Assembly (NCBI GenBank): GCA_022710725.1
Contig: JAKLGK010000008.1
Span: forward strand, 186,001-250,000
Direction: 5' to 3'
Length of the DNA stretch: 64,000 nt
DNA from: Verrucomicrobiota bacterium
GTDB lineage: Bacteria > Verrucomicrobiota > Kiritimatiellia > CAIQIC01 > JAGNIJ01
A program made the translations under genes and the position numbers. Each line of letters begins with the position of its first letter. The first letter of the stretch is position 1. The notes beneath the pieces are model-generated. The model saw only the letters and a program-made list of their open reading frames with translations, was not told the origin of the DNA and did not search any database. Positions 49,696 to 57,557 of this stretch are shown one piece after another.

Positions 49696-50991
49696 TTAGT
49701 CGCAGTAGCTGTGATGTTCCGCCGGCGCGGCCGTGGCCGCGCCGGCCTTGCTTTGGCCGCTCATCCGCCGCCGCCACAGCTCCGCCAGCCCGCCGCGCGC
49801 GGTCTCGCGGTAGGCGCTCTGGAGGTCCGCGCCCGTCCGGTACATGACGTCGATCACGTCGTCGAAGCTCACCAGATGCCGCCCGTCCGTCAGAAGGGCA
49901 AACACCGCGCACTCCGCGGCGCGTAGGCAGGCGGTCATGTTGCGCTCGATGCACGGGATCTGGACATAGCCCTCGATCGGATCGCAGGTCAGGCCAAGGT
50001 GGTGCTCCATCCCGATCTCCGCCGCGTACTCGATCTGGCGCAGCGTGCCCCCGAGCAATTGCGCGCCGGCGGCCGCGGCCATCGAGCAGGCCGAGCCCAC
50101 CTCGCCCTGGCATCCGACCTCCGCGCCCGAGATCGACGCGTTGGCCCGGATCACCGAGCCGAACAGCCCGGCCGTCGCCAGCGCCTCGAGGATGTCGCGG
50201 CGGGGCAGCCCCTTGACCGTGTGATAGTAGTAGAGCATCCCGGGCAGCACGCCGGCCGCGCCGCAGGACGGCGCCGTGACGATCGTCCCGCCGGCCGCGT
50301 TTTCCTCTGACACCGCCAGCGCGAACGCCGCGAGCAGCGCGAGGTCGCGCTGGGGGCTGGCCAGGTCGCGGCCGCGGAGCAGGGTCGTGCGCGCCTTGCG
50401 CGCCAGCTTGAGCGGGCCGGGCAGAAAATTCTCCCGGCTATCCAGCCCGCGCCGGACGCTCGCCTCCATGGCCTCCCAGATCGTCTCGAGGCGGGGCCAG
50501 GGGGCGCGTTCCGTTTTTTCCACCAGTTGCCAGAAGGACAGGCCCTGCGCCTCGCAGAGCGCCAGCAGTTCGGTAACGGTGCGATGCGAATAGCGCGCGG
50601 GTTCGTCGTCGCCGACGGGGCCGCTGTCATCCCGTAAATTGCCGCCGCCGATGCTGTACACCGTCCATGAATTCGTCGCGCGGCCGCCGACGCCCAAGGC
50701 GTCGAACCGGATCGTGTTGGGATGCTTCAAGTTGCCGGCGTCGGTATCCCAGACGATCTCGACGGGTATTCCGTCCAGCGCCCGCCGGATGCCCTGGTCG
50801 GTGAGGTGTCCGCGCCCGGTGGCCGCGAGGCTGCCGAAGAGCGTCACGCGGACCGAGGCGGGCGGCGTGGGCTGCCGGGCGAGGAAGCGGCGGGCGGCTC
50901 TCTCGGTCCCGATGCTGTGCGAACTCGAGGGGCCGGCGCCAATCTTGTAGAGGTCGAAAATCGAGCCCACCGCGGGCTGGTCCGTGCTCAT
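49696..50991 (-). CDS. sdaA: L-serine dehydratase, single-chain iron-sulfur type
   Basis: A 431-residue [4Fe-4S] enzyme that converts serine to pyruvate and ammonia. The N-terminal beta domain has SIFDLYKIGAGPSSSHSIG (about 10-28). The alpha domain has the cluster cysteines and serine-binding stretches: TIVTAPSCGAAGVLPGMLYY, then ANASISGAEVGCQGEVGSAC, and IPCIERNMTACLRAAECAVF further on. The order and length match the proteobacterial-style fused form. Its neighbour is the glycine decarboxylase pair, so serine and glycine breakdown are side by side. It is transcribed divergently from gcvPA. The C-terminus is extended by about 20 residues of Ala/His-rich tail. Confidence 0.95.
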   Translation of the reverse strand: MSTDQPAVGSIFDLYKIGAGPSSSHSIGTERAARRFLARQPTPPASVRVTLFGSLAATGRGHLTDQGIRRALDGIPVEIVWDTDAGNLKHPNTIRFDALGVGGRATNSWTVYSIGGGNLRDDSGPVGDDEPARYSHRTVTELLALCEAQGLSFWQLVEKTERAPWPRLETIWEAMEASVRRGLDSRENFLPGPLKLARKARTTLLRGRDLASPQRDLALLAAFALAVSEENAAGGTIVTAPSCGAAGVLPGMLYYYHTVKGLPRRDILEALATAGLFGSVIRANASISGAEVGCQGEVGSACSMAAAAGAQLLGGTLRQIEYAAEIGMEHHLGLTCDPIEGYVQIPCIERNMTACLRAAECAVFALLTDGRHLVSFDDVIDVMYRTGADLQSAYRETARGGLAELWRRRMSGQSKAGAATAAPAEHHSYCD

Positions 50992-51063
50992 GTCATTTCT
51001 CCGGATGCGGCCCCGGAATCCTACCCGCGCGTGGCGGCGGCATCAAGCCGGACGGCAGGAAAC

Positions 51064-51092
51064 TTGCGCGCCGCGGACCGCGGGAGTAAGGT
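51064..51092 (+). promoter_or_regulatory. Candidate sigma-70 promoter of gcvPA-gcvPB
   Basis: TTGCGC (51064-51069) is followed after 17 bases by TAAGGT (51087-51092). Initiation would be about three bases before the gcvPA ATG at 51102, so the message is predicted to be nearly leaderless, with no room for a glycine riboswitch. Confidence 0.5.
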
Positions 51093-51101
51093 AGCGACCC
51101 G

Positions 51102-52445
51102 ATGTCTCCAACTCTCTTCAACGCGGCGGGCGAGAGGGAACAGGCCGATATGCTTCGCACGATCGGCGCGAAGGATTTCGATGATCTGTTCATCCACGTC
51201 CCGGCCGAATACCAGGCGCCCGAGTTCCGTTTGCCGGCCGGCCGGTCCGAACTGGAGATGATGCAGGTCCTGCGGGGCCTCGCGGCGCGGAATTCGGGAC
51301 GGCTGATCAATTTTTGCGGCGGCGGATTCTACGACCACTTCATCCCGGCCGCCGTGGACGCCCTTTCGTCCCGGGGCGAGTTCTACACGGCCTACACGCC
51401 GTACCAGCCCGAGGCGGCGCAGGGCACGCTCCAGGCGATCTACGAATACCAGACCGCCATCGCGCGGCTGACGGAAATGGACGCGGCCAACGCCTCGCTC
51501 TACGACGGCGGCACGGCGCTGTTCGAGGGCGTGATGATGGCCCTGCGCATCACGGGCCGGCGGCTTGTGCTCGTGGACCAGGGCGTCAGCCCGATCTACC
51601 GGACGATGCTCCGCAGTTACACGGCAACCCTTTCCATCGAGTACGAGGAGATCCCGTTGGCCGGCGGGCGGGCGGATCGAGCCGCCTTCCGTGCCCGCTT
51701 GAATAGCGACGCCGCCGCGGTCGTGTTGCAGAACCCGAATTTTTTCGGCAGCGTGGACGATTTTTCCGACCTGGCCGCCGCCGCCCGGGAGGCCGGCGCG
51801 CTGACGGTGATGTCCGTGTACCCGATCGCCCTCGGAATCCTGAAAACGCCCGGCGCGATGGGCGCGGACATCGCCACGGGCGAGGGGCAGAGCCTCGGCC
51901 TGCCGCTCTCGTTCGGCGGGCCGTACCTCGGGTTCATGGCCGTCCGCCAGGCCCACGTGCGCAAGATGCCCGGCCGGATCGTCGGCGCGGCGAAGGACGC
52001 GCTGGACCGGCGCGGGTTCGTGCTGACCCTGCAGGCGCGAGAGCAGCACATCCGCCGCGAGAAGGCGATGTCCAACATCTGCACCAACGAGGCGCTCTGC
52101 GCCCTGCGCGCGGTGATCTACCTCTCGCTCGTCGGCAAACAGGGGCTCGTCGAGGTCGCCAACCTGTGCGCCGCGCGCGCCGCGTACGCGCGGGAGCGGC
52201 TGCTGGCGATCCCGGGCGTGAAGCCGGCCTTCGACGCGCCGAACTTTAACGAGTTGGCCCTCGCTCTGCCGCGGGACGCCTCGGAGGTCGTCAGCGCGCT
52301 CATCGAGCAGGGCATCGCCGCCGGTTTCCCGGTCGGTCGGTATTATCCCGGCCTGGAGAACGTGCTGCTGCTGGCCTTCACCGAGAAGCGGACGAAGGAG
52401 GAAATCAATATCCTGGCCGCCAAGCTGGAGGCGGCGCTGTCATGA
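51102..52445 (+). CDS. gcvPA: Glycine dehydrogenase (decarboxylating) subunit 1
   Basis: A 447-residue alpha subunit of the two-chain P-protein, which decarboxylates glycine and loads the aminomethyl group onto GcvH. LFIHVPAEYQAPEFRLPAGR is near the N-terminus, then FCGGGFYDHFIPAAVD (about 69-84), EFYTAYTPYQPEAAQGTLQA (about 95-114), SLYDGGTALFEGVMMALR near 131, and SFGGPYLGFMAVR near 270. These are the diagnostic stretches of GcvPA. The last base group overlaps gcvPB by ATGA. GcvT and GcvH are not in the window. Confidence 0.96.
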   Translation: MSPTLFNAAGEREQADMLRTIGAKDFDDLFIHVPAEYQAPEFRLPAGRSELEMMQVLRGLAARNSGRLINFCGGGFYDHFIPAAVDALSSRGEFYTAYTPYQPEAAQGTLQAIYEYQTAIARLTEMDAANASLYDGGTALFEGVMMALRITGRRLVLVDQGVSPIYRTMLRSYTATLSIEYEEIPLAGGRADRAAFRARLNSDAAAVVLQNPNFFGSVDDFSDLAAAAREAGALTVMSVYPIALGILKTPGAMGADIATGEGQSLGLPLSFGGPYLGFMAVRQAHVRKMPGRIVGAAKDALDRRGFVLTLQAREQHIRREKAMSNICTNEALCALRAVIYLSLVGKQGLVEVANLCAARAAYARERLLAIPGVKPAFDAPNFNELALALPRDASEVVSALIEQGIAAGFPVGRYYPGLENVLLLAFTEKRTKEEINILAAKLEAALS

Positions 52446-53914
52446 AGCTACTGTACGAGAAGAGCGTGCCCGGCCGCCGGGCCGTGCGGATGCCGGACGG
52501 CGCGGGCGAGCCGCCCCCGCGGATTCCCGCGGCGCTGCGGCGCGATCAGCCGGCGGACCTGCCGGAGCTGGCGGAGGTCGAGGTGGTGCGCCATTTCACC
52601 GCGCTCTCCCGCCTCAACTTCTCCGTGGACACGCATTTTTACCCCCTCGGCTCCTGCACGATGAAGTACAACCCCAAAGCTTGCGAGGCGGCCGCCGCGC
52701 TGCCGGGCCTGGCGGACCTGCATCCGCTCTGGCCGCAACTCCGGCACGGCGGGATGCTGACCCAGGGCGCGCTGCAGCTTCTGTACGAAACCGAGCGGAT
52801 GCTCTCCGAGATCACCGGCATGGCCGAGACCACGCTGCAGCCGCTCGCGGGCGCGCACGGCGAGCTGACCGGCGTCATGCTGATGGCCGCCTACCACCGC
52901 GACCGCGGGAACCGCAAGACGCACATCCTCGTGCCCGATTCCGCGCACGGCACCAACCCGGCCAGCGCGGCGATCGCCGGGTACGACGTCGTCAGCGTGC
53001 CCTCGGACGCCTCCGGCCGGATGGACCTCGAGGCCTTCCGCCGGGCCATCAACGCGGAGACCGCGGGCGTGATGATGACCAGCCCCTCGACGCTCGGCCT
53101 GTTCGTCGCCAACAGCCGCGATATTGCGGACCTGGTGCACGCCGTGGACGGGCTGATGTACTACGACGGGGCGAACCTCAACGCGATCCTCGGCCGCTGC
53201 AAGCCGGCGGAGATGGGCTTCGACATCTGCCACCTGAACCTGCACAAGACCTTCGCCACCCCGCACGGCGGCGGCGGCCCGGGCTCGGGCCCGGTGGGCG
53301 TCGTGGAGAAGCTGCGGCCCTTCCTGCCGATCTCCCGCGTCGTGAAGCAGCCCGACGGCACCTTCGCGCTGGACTACAACCTTCCGAAGAGCATCGGCTA
53401 CATCGCGCCCTTCTACGGCAATTTCGGCGTGATCGTCCGGGCCTACGCCTACCTGCTGATGATCGGCCGCGAGGGCCTGCGCGAGGTCAGCAACATGGCC
53501 GTGCTGAACGCGAACTACGTGCAGGAAAAGCTGCGTCCGCACTTCGCGGCCGTCGCCGCCGGCCGCTGCATGCACGAGTGCGTGTTCAGCGGCAAGCCGC
53601 TCGGCGCGCACGGCGTGCACACGCTGGACCTGGCCAAGGCCCTGATCGACCGCGGCGTCCACCCGCCGACCGTGTACTTCCCGCTCAACGTTCCCGAAGC
53701 GATCATGATCGAGCCGACGGAGACCGAGACGCGTGAGACCCTGGACCGGTTCGCGGACGCGATGATCGAGCTGGCCGGCCTGGCGAAGACCGATCCGGAA
53801 GCCTTGAAGCGAGCCCCGGTCACCACGCCGGTCGGCCGGCTGGACGAGGTCGCCGCCGCGCGGAACACGGACCTGGTGTTCAGGGGTTGCGTTCCAGGTC
53901 GACCTGGAGTGTGA
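52442..53914 (+). CDS. gcvPB: Glycine dehydrogenase (decarboxylating) subunit 2
   Basis: A 490-residue PLP-carrying beta subunit. FYPLGSCTMKYNPKACEAAA (about 62-81) is the family signature. HGTNPASAAIAGYDVVSVP lies near 170, and the PLP lysine is in HLNLHKTFATPHGGGGPGSG near 272-291. SKPLGAHGVHTLDLAKAL-like sequence follows near 385 and YFPLNVPEAIMIEPTETE near 413. It overlaps gcvPA by four bases. Its last 35 bases overlap the 3' end of the convergent gene at 53880-55076, and its final dozen residues look non-conserved, as if the stop has drifted. Confidence 0.96.
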   Translation: MKLLYEKSVPGRRAVRMPDGAGEPPPRIPAALRRDQPADLPELAEVEVVRHFTALSRLNFSVDTHFYPLGSCTMKYNPKACEAAAALPGLADLHPLWPQLRHGGMLTQGALQLLYETERMLSEITGMAETTLQPLAGAHGELTGVMLMAAYHRDRGNRKTHILVPDSAHGTNPASAAIAGYDVVSVPSDASGRMDLEAFRRAINAETAGVMMTSPSTLGLFVANSRDIADLVHAVDGLMYYDGANLNAILGRCKPAEMGFDICHLNLHKTFATPHGGGGPGSGPVGVVEKLRPFLPISRVVKQPDGTFALDYNLPKSIGYIAPFYGNFGVIVRAYAYLLMIGREGLREVSNMAVLNANYVQEKLRPHFAAVAAGRCMHECVFSGKPLGAHGVHTLDLAKALIDRGVHPPTVYFPLNVPEAIMIEPTETETRETLDRFADAMIELAGLAKTDPEALKRAPVTTPVGRLDEVAAARNTDLVFRGCVPGRPGV

Positions 53915-55076
53915 CGCCGCCGCCGTCTTGAGGCGGATGCTCCCCGATCATCGCCTTGAACAGGCCCTGGAGCGCGGCGCCGAAAATTCCTGCGCGGATG
54001 GACCCGATCGGCGTCCAGCGGTCCAGCGCGCGGGCCGGCCGGGCTTCCGAGGCGGCCTTGAGCCAGTTCTCCAGCCCGGCGACGGACTCCACCGCGCCCT
54101 CCAGCGAGTACAGGTTGATCCGGTGCACCCCGCGGCTCAAGGCGACGGCGATGACCTCGCGCAGGTCGTACACCGAGCGCATCCCGTACAGGTACGAGAT
54201 GAAGCGCTGGCTGCCGCCGAAGAGCAGCGCCCGCTCGCGGTGCTCGGGGAAGCCGCTCTGGTCGCCGATCAGCCCGAGATCGAGCGCGGCGCGGTCGCCG
54301 TGGAACCGGCGGGCCAGCGTCGCGTAGCGGTTGACCAGGGTCACGTACTGCGGCTGCGTGGCGTGGTAGCGATAGGTGATGTACGAGATCCGGTCCCACC
54401 GCACCATGCTGAACGGCGCGTTGAGCGTATCCTGCGCCGTGGTGTTCCCGTAGCGCAGGAAATCAAGAAAGACGCGGTTCGCCGCGCCCATCACCCGGAC
54501 GTCGCGGGCGTGCAGGGCATCGATCAGCGCGTTCAGCTCGGCGACGGATTTGGCGAAGCGGTCGGCGTTCTTCTCCCGGCGCAGCGTGCGCGCGAGGGCG
54601 GGGATGTTGAAGTTCCGCGCGTGCGTGAAAAGCTCCCGGCCGAGCAGGGGGCTGGGCTCGCAGTCGAACACCATCCAGCGGGCGTCCAGGCGCTCCTTCT
54701 CCGCCCAGTCCAGAAACCGGAACGCGAGCGCGCGGGTTGCCGCGATCGTGTCCTCTCCGACGTACAGGTGCTCCTCGTACGGGTGCAGGAACCACGCGGC
54801 GACGGTGATCTTCCGCGCCGCGGCCTCGCGGTAGACGCGCGCGAGGTCGGGATCGCCGATCTCGCCCGGCCCGACGTGGAGCAGCAGGTCGCAGCAGTAT
54901 TTTTCGAGCAGCGGCAGCGTGCCCAGCACGTCCCGGTAGGGCATGAACTCGCACCAGATCGCCAGGCGGGGGCGGGCGGCCGCGGCCGCCTCGGCGGGCC
55001 GCGCCACCGCGAGACCGGCCAGCAGCAGGACAACCAGAGGTCCCGTGCGCGCGCGCCGTCTGCCGGAGCATTTCAT
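53880..55076 (-). CDS. Exported protein of unknown function, possibly TIM-barrel-like
   Basis: A 398-residue protein with a basic N-terminus and hydrophobic signal (RTGPLVVLLLAGLAVARPAE, cleavage near AEA-A). The mature part alternates helices and strands: RLAIWCEFMPYRDVLGTLPL, then CDLLLHVGPGEIGD, KITVAAWFLHPYEEH, RWMVFDCEPSPLL near 155, RDVRVMGAANRVFLDF and GVHRINLYSLEGAVE near 325. The spacing and the Asp/Glu in DCEP recall glycoside-hydrolase-like TIM barrels, but I recognise no family and do not assign an activity. The methyltransferase gene ends 38 bases upstream on the same strand. Confidence 0.7.
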   Translation of the reverse strand: MKCSGRRRARTGPLVVLLLAGLAVARPAEAAAAARPRLAIWCEFMPYRDVLGTLPLLEKYCCDLLLHVGPGEIGDPDLARVYREAAARKITVAAWFLHPYEEHLYVGEDTIAATRALAFRFLDWAEKERLDARWMVFDCEPSPLLGRELFTHARNFNIPALARTLRREKNADRFAKSVAELNALIDALHARDVRVMGAANRVFLDFLRYGNTTAQDTLNAPFSMVRWDRISYITYRYHATQPQYVTLVNRYATLARRFHGDRAALDLGLIGDQSGFPEHRERALLFGGSQRFISYLYGMRSVYDLREVIAVALSRGVHRINLYSLEGAVESVAGLENWLKAASEARPARALDRWTPIGSIRAGIFGAALQGLFKAMIGEHPPQDGGGVTLQVDLERNP

Positions 55077-55114
55077 GGTTGGCGGAAAATAGTCACAAAG
55101 CGGAGGCCCCGCAA

Positions 55115-55918
55115 TCACTTCCTGGCGACGGCTTTGAAGAAGGTGTAGCAGAAGACCCCGTCCGGTTCCGCGGTCCGGTAGAGGGCGCGGATGCCCTCGT
55201 CGAATGCGGGCGGATCGAGGAGCCCGGCGGCCAGGGCCGGCGCCCGCACCCCCTCGATCATGGCGGTGAAAGTCTTTTTTGTGAACCCCTCGACGAAGGC
55301 CGGCCGGCTGGCATCCACGTAGACCATCCGGGGCGAGACGCGGACCGTTTCAAAGCCGGCCTCGAGGAGCAGGGGATATAACCGCCGGCCGATCATGGCG
55401 TCGCCGCCCGCCCGCCGCTGCAGTTCGACCTGGCATTGGATCGCCCGGCGAGCGGCCTCGCTGTCGGGGTGGAAATACGCCGAGCCGTGGTCGCCCTCGA
55501 TCGCCGTGATGGTGCCGCCGGGCCGCAGGTGGCGCTTCAGGGCCCGCAGCGCGTCGGCGGGCCGCGGCAGGTGCTCCAGCACGAAACACACGAACAGGTC
55601 GTCGAAGGAGTCGGTATCGAAGGGAAGGGCGAAGAGGTCGGCCTGGAGGAAAGTCACATTGGCCAGCCCCGCCTCCCCGACCCGCCGGCGGGCCTCGGCG
55701 AGCGAGGTCGCCGAGATGTCCACCGAGGTGATCAGGGCCTGCGGGCTGTTCCGGGCCAGGGTGACGGTCTGCGCGCCGACCCCGCAGCCGGCCTCCAGCA
55801 CGCGCGCGCCGGCCGGGTAGCGCGTATCGGAGTGCAGCAGTTCGACCAGCGTCGAGGCCTGGTCCTGGAGCCGGACGTTTTCGCGCGGGTCGTAGCCGTG
55901 GACATATCCTTCCGTCAT
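55115..55918 (-). CDS. Class I SAM-dependent methyltransferase
   Basis: A 267-residue Rossmann-fold methyltransferase. Motif I is ARVLEAGCGVGAQTVTLARN (about 38-57), motif II SVDISATSLAEARRR, motif III FLQADLFALPFDTDSFDDLF (about 89-108), and the post-motif VLEHLPRPADALRALKRHLR with PGGTITAIEGDHG. The layout is that of UbiE/COQ5-like small-molecule methyltransferases. The substrate is unknown. It lies between rsmB and the unknown exported protein on the same strand, with short gaps (16 and 38 bases), so all three could be co-transcribed. Confidence 0.88.
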   Translation of the reverse strand: MTEGYVHGYDPRENVRLQDQASTLVELLHSDTRYPAGARVLEAGCGVGAQTVTLARNSPQALITSVDISATSLAEARRRVGEAGLANVTFLQADLFALPFDTDSFDDLFVCFVLEHLPRPADALRALKRHLRPGGTITAIEGDHGSAYFHPDSEAARRAIQCQVELQRRAGGDAMIGRRLYPLLLEAGFETVRVSPRMVYVDASRPAFVEGFTKKTFTAMIEGVRAPALAAGLLDPPAFDEGIRALYRTAEPDGVFCYTFFKAVARK

Positions 55919-55934
55919 GGGCGCCTCCGCGACA

Positions 55935-57221
55935 TCAGCAGCGGAGGACCAGCCGCGCCGCGTAGGCGCCGTCGGTCCGGGAGCCGGGCGGCCGTAGGGC
56001 GCGCTCCTCTTCCATGGATAAACCGGGATGCTCCTTCAGCCATGACCGGACCTGCTCCTCGTTCTCCTCGGGCTCGAGGCTGCATGTGCTATACACGATC
56101 CGGCCTCCAGGCGCAACGACGCCGGCCAGCGCGTTGAGCAGCGCCCGCTGCTTGCGAACCGCGCCCCGCAGCCGGTCCTCGGTGAACCGCCAGCGGGCAT
56201 CGGGGCGGCGGCGCAGCACGCCCGTGTTCGTGCAGGGCGCGTCCACGAGGATGGCGTCGAACCCGCCGCGCGCGTCCGGCGGCAGGCCCTTTTCGAGCAG
56301 GGCGGGATCGTCCGCGCGGCCTTCCGCCACGCGCGCGAAGTCGTCGCGGAAGCGAGCCAGGTTTTCGCGGAGGCGTTTCAGGCGATCGGCGGAGGAATCC
56401 ATGGCCACGAGCAGGCCGCTCCGCTCCATGCGCTCGGAGACGAGAATCGCCTTCCCGCCGGGCGCCGCGCAGGCGTCGAGGACGCGTTCGCCCGGTTTCG
56501 GCGCGAGCAGGTCCACGGCCATGGCGGTCGAGGGATCCTGCACGGCGAACCAGCCCTCGGCGTAGCCCGGCAGCGCGGCCACGCGGAATCCGTGCGGCAA
56601 CTCCACGAACCGCCCGGGATCCGCCGGGTGGGGCGCCGCTTGAACGCCGGCGCGATCCAGCGCGGCCAGGAAGGCCGGGACCCCGGCGATCCGATCGGTG
56701 ACTCGAAGGGTCGTGGTGGGCGGCGTGTTGTTCCACTCGCAGAGTCGGGCGGCCCCGTCGCCGCCGTGCCGGCCGGTCCAGCGGTCGAGCAGGATATCCG
56801 GATGCGAGAGGCGGATGCCGGGCGGCTGCCTGGCCAGGAGCGCCATAAGGCTCGCCCGCTCCGTCTGGGCGCGGCGGAGGAGGGCATTGACGAACCCGGC
56901 GCCACGGGCGTCCCCGGCGGCGCGGGCCGCCGCGACGGTTTCGTGGACGGCCGCGTATTCCGGCACGCCTTCCATGAAGAGCATCTGGTACAGCCCGACG
57001 AGCGCCAGCGCGTCCAGTTGCGGCCGGGGTTTGCGCGGGGCGAGTTGCGAGCGGATCCAGTCCAGGGCGCGCCAGCCGCGGATGACTCCGTAGGCCAGTT
57101 CCATGATGAATGAGCGCTTCGAGGACAGGCGATCCAGCAGCCGGTCGGGAAAGGCCGCCGTTTTCAACCAGGCGGCGATGATGCGCGCGGCCTCGAGCCG
57201 CTCGCGCGCGGATTCGGGCAT
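55935..57221 (-). CDS. rsmB: 16S rRNA (cytosine967-C5)-methyltransferase
   Basis: A 428-residue NOL1/NOP2/Sun-family RNA methyltransferase. The N-terminal NusB-like helical domain (about 1-140) has ELAYGVIRGWRALDWI and GLYQMLFMEGVPEYAAVHET. The catalytic domain has WFAVQDPSTAMAVDLLAPKP, DACAAPGGKAILVSERM (about 240-256, SAM loop), LVDAPCTNTGVLRRRPDARW near 315 (first Cys) and IVYSTCSLEPEENEEQV near 370 (catalytic Cys). The ATG at 57221 gives the normal N-terminus; about 50 codons of open frame upstream overlap a small gene. It follows that small gene by 38 bases. Confidence 0.93.
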   Translation of the reverse strand: MPESARERLEAARIIAAWLKTAAFPDRLLDRLSSKRSFIMELAYGVIRGWRALDWIRSQLAPRKPRPQLDALALVGLYQMLFMEGVPEYAAVHETVAAARAAGDARGAGFVNALLRRAQTERASLMALLARQPPGIRLSHPDILLDRWTGRHGGDGAARLCEWNNTPPTTTLRVTDRIAGVPAFLAALDRAGVQAAPHPADPGRFVELPHGFRVAALPGYAEGWFAVQDPSTAMAVDLLAPKPGERVLDACAAPGGKAILVSERMERSGLLVAMDSSADRLKRLRENLARFRDDFARVAEGRADDPALLEKGLPPDARGGFDAILVDAPCTNTGVLRRRPDARWRFTEDRLRGAVRKQRALLNALAGVVAPGGRIVYSTCSLEPEENEEQVRSWLKEHPGLSMEEERALRPPGSRTDGAYAARLVLRC

Positions 57222-57259
57222 GCGGTGCGACGTGTTCAAAAGCGACGCGGGCCGGAGCG

Positions 57260-57457
57260 TCAATGACGCGAAGGGCGCCGGCGGGGAACGATGTTCAGGA
57301 CCGTCGGGACATGGTAGATGTCCGTGCACACCGGCGCGGTGAGCGGCTTGAACGATTTCTTTTCCTCGCCGATTCCCCACAGCTCCTTCAGCGCCATGAC
57401 TCCCGTGTACTGGGCGTCGGACGCTTCCTCATGCCGGCCCCATTTAAAGAAGCGCAT
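57260..57457 (-). CDS. Small protein of unknown function (65 aa)
   Basis: A 65-residue reading frame with a strong ribosome site (GGAGG, with more GGAG repeats, within 12 bases of the ATG at 57457). Its sequence, MRFFKWGRHEEASDAQYTGV onward, includes FKPLTAPVCTDIYHVPTVLN and a basic tail. It has no signal peptide or recognised domain. It precedes rsmB by 38 bases on the same strand. The codon use looks ordinary and the ribosome site is convincing, but without homologues the call is moderate. Confidence 0.55.
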   Translation of the reverse strand: MRFFKWGRHEEASDAQYTGVMALKELWGIGEEKKSFKPLTAPVCTDIYHVPTVLNIVPRRRPSRH

Positions 57458-57485
57458 GCCTCCTCCACCTCCGAAGGGTTGACCT

Positions 57486-57523
57486 TACAGGCGCTAAACA
57501 TACCTAAACGTTTTATGCCTGTA
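57486..57523 (-). promoter_or_regulatory. Inverted repeat with GTTTAG repeats upstream of the small gene and rsmB
   Basis: TACAGGC (57486-57492) and GCCTGTA (57517-57523) flank 24 AT-rich bases that include two copies of CTAAAC (minus strand GTTTAG) ten bases apart. The right arm overlaps a possible minus-strand -10 (TATACA, 57525-57520). It could be an operator or a transcribed stem-loop. Confidence 0.4.
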
Positions 57524-57557
57524 TAGGGTGGAGTTTTTCAGGCGGGGGGCGCGCCGG

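Noticed and set aside
50992..51101. Possible glycine riboswitch upstream of gcvPA
   Set aside because: The gap is only 110 bases, shared with the divergent sdaA leader, and the likely promoter abuts the ATG. No riboswitch-like fold was seen.
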